The notes under the pieces: model-generated
Told to the model about the DNA's origin: nothing
The model's input: the letters and a program-made list of their open reading frames with translations, nothing else
The model's database searches: none
In this document: positions 61,018 through 64,000 of the stretch, one piece after another
Position numbering within the stretch: position 1 is the first letter of the stretch
Layout of the letters: the number at the start of each line of letters is the position of its first letter
NCBI RefSeq assembly: GCF_014284125.1
Contig: NZ_JACOFX010000001.1
Span: 868,001-932,000, forward strand
DNA from: Undibacterium umbellatum
Lineage (GTDB): Bacteria; Pseudomonadota; Gammaproteobacteria; Burkholderiales; Burkholderiaceae_D
Direction: 5' to 3'
Length of the DNA: 64,000 nucleotides
Made by a program: the position numbers and the translations under genes

Positions 61018-63612
61018 TTATGCAGCTTTGACAGATTCCAGGAAGTCTTGCGCAAAACGCTGCAAGACACCACCAGCTTCATAAATCGACACTTCTTCTG
61101 CCGTATCGAGGCGGCACAGCACAGGCACTGCCACAGATTCACCATTCTTGCGGTTGATGATCAGGGTCAGGGTTGCGCGTGGCATACGCTCACCTATGAC
61201 ATCAAAGGTTTCTGTGCCATCGATGTTCAGGGTCAGACGGTTCACGCCTGGCAAGAATTCCAGCGGCAAAACGCCCATACCAACCAGATTAGTGCGGTGG
61301 ATGCGCTCGAAACCCTCAGCAACAATTACTTCCACACCCGCCAGTCTCACACCCTTGGCTGCCCAATCACGGGAAGAGCCCTGCCCATAATCGGCACCTG
61401 CAATCACAATCAATGGCTGCTTGCGTTCCATATAGGTTTCTATGGCTTCCCACATACGGGTGATCGTGCCTTCTGGTTCTATGCGGGCGAGTGAGCCTGC
61501 CTTGACCTTGCCATCAACCACGACCATTTCATTCTTCAGGGTCGGGTTGGCAAAGGTGGCGCGCTGGGCAGTCAGATGGTCACCGCGGTGAGTCGCGTAA
61601 GAATTGAAATCTTCCTCTGGCAAACCCATCTTGGCGAGGTATTCACCAGCGGCACTATCGAGCATGATGGCATTTGATGGTGACAGATGATCAGTCGTGA
61701 TGTTGTCACCCAATACTGCCAGCGCACGCATGCCTTTCATGCTGCGCGTCCCTGCCAATGCACCTTCCCAATATGGTGGGCGGCGGATGTAGGTAGTCTG
61801 TGGACGCCAGTCATAAAGGGGACTGACTTTTTCGCCGTCATCAGCCTGTTTGGCAAACATCGGAATATAAACTTTACGGAATTGTTCAGGCTTGACGCTG
61901 GCAGCAACCACTGCATCAATTTCTTCGTCAGTTGGCCAGATATCTTTCAAAGTTACTGGCTTGCCTGCAGCATCCAGACCCAGCACATCTTTCTCGATAT
62001 CAAACCGGATAGTGCCCGCAATGGCGTACGCCACGACCAGCGGTGGCGAAGCGAGGAAAGCTTGTTGCGCATACGGATGAATACGACCATCAAAATTGCG
62101 GTTACCAGACAATACTGCCGTTGCATACAGATCGCGGTCGATGATTTCTTTCTGGATCACAGGGTCAAGCGCGCCCGACATGCCATTGCAGGATGTGCAG
62201 GCATAAGCGACAACACCAAAGCCTAACTGCTCCAACTCAGGCATCAAATTGGCTTCTTCCAGATACAGGGTCACAGCCTTGGAACCAGGAGCAAGTGAAC
62301 TCTTAACCCAGGGTTTGCGGGTCAGGCCCAATTTATTGGCGTTGCGCGCCAGCAAACCGGCAGCCACCATATTGCGTGGATTATTGGTGTTAGTGCAACT
62401 GGTGATAGCAGCGATGATGACGGCACCGTCAGGCATCAGGCCAGGTTCGTTTTCGACCGTGCCGCTGATGCCACGCGCCGCCAGTTCTGAGGTTGGTACA
62501 CGCTTGTGAGGGTTCGACGGACCAGCGATATTGCGCACGACAGAAGACAGATCAAACTTCAATACGCGTTCATATTCAGCATTCTTCAGGGTATCTGCCC
62601 ACAAGCCAGTTTCCTTGGCATAGGTTTCTACCAGCTTGACCAGTTCATCATCACGGCCAGTGAGTTTCAGGTATTTGATGGTTTGTTCATCAATATAGAA
62701 CATCGCAGCAGTGGAACCGAATTCTGGTGCCATGTTAGAAATCGTGGCGCGGTCACCCAGGGTCAGGTGGGATGCACCTTCACCATAAAATTCCAGATAT
62801 GACGACACGACTTTTTGATTGCGCAAAAATTCTGTCAATGCCAGCACCGTGTCTGTTGCCGTGATACCTTCCTGCGGTTTGCCTGCCAGCTCGACACCGA
62901 TGATGTCTGGCAAACGCATCCAGGATGCGCGACCCAGCATGACGCTTTCTGCTTCCAGACCACCGACACCAATCGCAATCACTCCCAGCGCATCCACCAT
63001 GGGTGTATGGCTGTCAGTACCGACCAGGGTATCCGGATAAGCCACACCATCTGTCACTTGCACGACTGGTGACATGCGTTCCAGATTAATCTGGTGCAAG
63101 ATGCCATTGCCGGGCGGGATCACATCGACATTCTTGAATGCCTTTTTCGTCCAGTTGATGAAGTCAAAACGGTCTTCGTTCCGCCTGTCTTCAATTGCAC
63201 GGTTTTTGTTGAAGGCATCCGGATCAAAACCGCCGCACTCAACAGCCAGCGAATGATCCACCACCAGTTGCGTAGGCACCACAGGATTGACCAAGGCAGG
63301 ATCCCCACCTTGCAGGGCAATCGCATCGCGCAGACCTGCCAGATCAACCAGCGCAGTCTGACCGAGGATATCGTGGCATACTACACGCGCCGGGAACCAG
63401 GGAAAATCAAGGTCGCGCTTGCGTTCAATGAACTGGCGCAGAGAATCGGTGAGCGTAGCCGGGTCACAGCGGCGCACCAGGTTTTCTGCCAGTACGCGTG
63501 AGGTGTATGGCAGCTTGTTATAGGCACCTGGCACGATCGCATCGACTGCTTCGCGTGTATCAAAATAGTCCAGTGTAGTGCCTGGTAGTGGCTTGCGGAA
63601 TTGAGTATTCAT
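61018..63612 (-). CDS. acnD: Fe/S-dependent 2-methylcitrate dehydratase AcnD
   Basis: An 864-residue aconitase-superfamily enzyme, the AcnD form, which dehydrates 2-methylcitrate in the propionate-catabolising methylcitrate cycle. Fe-S ligands are the Cys of AITSCTNTNNPRNM and the two in YACTSCNGMSG. Other blocks: GDSHTPMVDALGVIAIGVGG, the swivel domain with GDNITTDHLSPSNAI, and AGADYGQGSSRDWAAKG. The presence of prpF confirms the AcnD branch over the Fe-free PrpD branch. prpB and prpC, normally beside it, are not seen; the upstream gene is an acetyltransferase on the same strand. Confidence 0.95.
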   Translation of the reverse strand: MNTQFRKPLPGTTLDYFDTREAVDAIVPGAYNKLPYTSRVLAENLVRRCDPATLTDSLRQFIERKRDLDFPWFPARVVCHDILGQTALVDLAGLRDAIALQGGDPALVNPVVPTQLVVDHSLAVECGGFDPDAFNKNRAIEDRRNEDRFDFINWTKKAFKNVDVIPPGNGILHQINLERMSPVVQVTDGVAYPDTLVGTDSHTPMVDALGVIAIGVGGLEAESVMLGRASWMRLPDIIGVELAGKPQEGITATDTVLALTEFLRNQKVVSSYLEFYGEGASHLTLGDRATISNMAPEFGSTAAMFYIDEQTIKYLKLTGRDDELVKLVETYAKETGLWADTLKNAEYERVLKFDLSSVVRNIAGPSNPHKRVPTSELAARGISGTVENEPGLMPDGAVIIAAITSCTNTNNPRNMVAAGLLARNANKLGLTRKPWVKSSLAPGSKAVTLYLEEANLMPELEQLGFGVVAYACTSCNGMSGALDPVIQKEIIDRDLYATAVLSGNRNFDGRIHPYAQQAFLASPPLVVAYAIAGTIRFDIEKDVLGLDAAGKPVTLKDIWPTDEEIDAVVAASVKPEQFRKVYIPMFAKQADDGEKVSPLYDWRPQTTYIRRPPYWEGALAGTRSMKGMRALAVLGDNITTDHLSPSNAIMLDSAAGEYLAKMGLPEEDFNSYATHRGDHLTAQRATFANPTLKNEMVVVDGKVKAGSLARIEPEGTITRMWEAIETYMERKQPLIVIAGADYGQGSSRDWAAKGVRLAGVEVIVAEGFERIHRTNLVGMGVLPLEFLPGVNRLTLNIDGTETFDVIGERMPRATLTLIINRKNGESVAVPVLCRLDTAEEVSIYEAGGVLQRFAQDFLESVKAA

Positions 63613-63654
63613 GGCTCGCTATTGTCAATATTAGTATTCGATATTCAAGGCAGC

Positions 63655-63999
63655 TCAGAGTTGTAACTTGAAACCTTCATGTGATGCGGTGAAGCCCAAA
63701 CTTCCATAGAACCTGTGCGCCTGTATGCGCTTCTTGTCACTGGTCAGTTGAACCAATTGGCAACCACGTTCGCTTGCCAGTTGTATCGCCTGCTTTATGA
63801 ACCAGTGACCTATGCCCTGGCCACGCAAGTAGCCATCGACCCGCACGCTTTCTATCATGGTGCGGGTAGCGCCTTTCCTGCTCAGGCCAGGGATGAACGT
63901 CACCTGCTGCATGGCAATGATGCGGCCATCCAGCTCAGCTACCATCAAGAACTGATTATCGTCGGTTGTTATGCGGTCAAAGGCTTCTGAATAACATGC
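63655..63999 (-). CDS. GNAT-family N-acetyltransferase (5' end outside window)
   Basis: A partial acetyltransferase of 115 codons, open to the right edge; the residues before the first Met (EAFDRITTDDNQFLMV) continue the family pattern, so the start is outside. Visible: VAELDGRIIAMQQVTFIP, RTMIESVRVDGYLRGQGIGH (with the acetyl-CoA-binding Arg-Gly-Gln-Gly-Ile-Gly motif) and the terminal HRFYGSLGFTASHEGFKLQL. The substrate is unknown. It lies 42 bases upstream of acnD on the same strand and may be co-transcribed. Confidence 0.88.
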   Translation of the reverse strand, partial: ACYSEAFDRITTDDNQFLMVAELDGRIIAMQQVTFIPGLSRKGATRTMIESVRVDGYLRGQGIGHWFIKQAIQLASERGCQLVQLTSDKKRIQAHRFYGSLGFTASHEGFKLQL

Positions 64000-64000
64000 A

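Noticed and set aside
1-64000. CRISPR array
   Set aside because: No regularly spaced direct repeats; the only tandem repeat is the coding hexamer at 53264-53305.

Overview
The window reads as a chromosomal segment of a betaproteobacterium of the order Burkholderiales, most likely Oxalobacteraceae (an Undibacterium-like genome is my guess from gene content, moderate base composition and style; no database was consulted). Support comes from a housekeeping RpoD tail, lysC next to tRNA-Ser(GCT), a DUF1415 protein, the AcnD/PrpF variant of the methylcitrate cycle, and abundant chemotaxis and two-component proteins. It is mostly ordinary core genome, with two worn accessory patches.

Layout. 0-8.3 kb: end of rpoD, a nicotinamide riboside salvage pair (pnuC plus a NadR-like kinase), a type IV pilin, a TonB-dependent receptor, small envelope proteins and a 5'-truncated glycosyltransferase cut at a repeat end. 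8.4-13.2 kb: an RstAB-like two-component pair, a lipoprotein, a GNAT enzyme and a DHH phosphoesterase. 13.3-20.5 kb: a gene-sparse accessory stretch with a DUF3060 protein, a GFA-family protein, a stand-alone receiver, a histidine kinase whose start is frameshifted in a T-run, a MITE-like element, a PAS hybrid kinase and small unknown proteins. 20.9-27.8 kb: tRNA-Ser, lysC, DUF1415, aqpZ, and an aceB-dehalogenase pair divergent from a LysR regulator. 28-33 kb: a chemoreceptor, a cold-shock protein, and an RsbQ-like hydrolase overlapping an RsbP-type PAS-PAS-PAS-GGDEF protein. 33.1-34.1 kb: debris of a type I secretion locus and an IS630-type transposase.

34.1-39.1 kb is a fatty-acid beta-oxidation cluster (enoyl-CoA hydratase, thioesterase, thiolase, FadB-like fusion). 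39.2-50.4 kb holds a beta-CASP nuclease, a translationally coupled secreted protein/CapA pair, a ferredoxin, an SCP2 protein, a tightly coupled CysB-HAD-methyltransferase operon, a PlpD-like patatin autotransporter, an orphan amino-acid-type binding protein and a fumarylacetoacetase-family enzyme. 50.5-58.8 kb: a second chemoreceptor, a calcium-loop protein with an in-frame hexamer repeat, a DUF885 metallopeptidase, an HDOD protein and prpE. 58.9-64 kb: a PQ-loop-like membrane protein, prpF, acnD and a GNAT gene cut by the window edge. prpE, prpF and acnD point to propionate catabolism, which would also receive the propionyl-CoA from odd-chain beta-oxidation; malate synthase covers C2 assimilation.

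The most unusual items are: the RsbQ-PAS-GGDEF operon, which would join the Bacillus-type energy-stress hydrolase to c-di-GMP output; two copies of an unnamed long-inverted-repeat element (27.9 and 34.9 kb); a second repeat family whose ends lie at 8.3 and 17.6-17.8 kb; and the T1SS/IS630 graveyard. No CRISPR array, prophage or intact transposase was seen.
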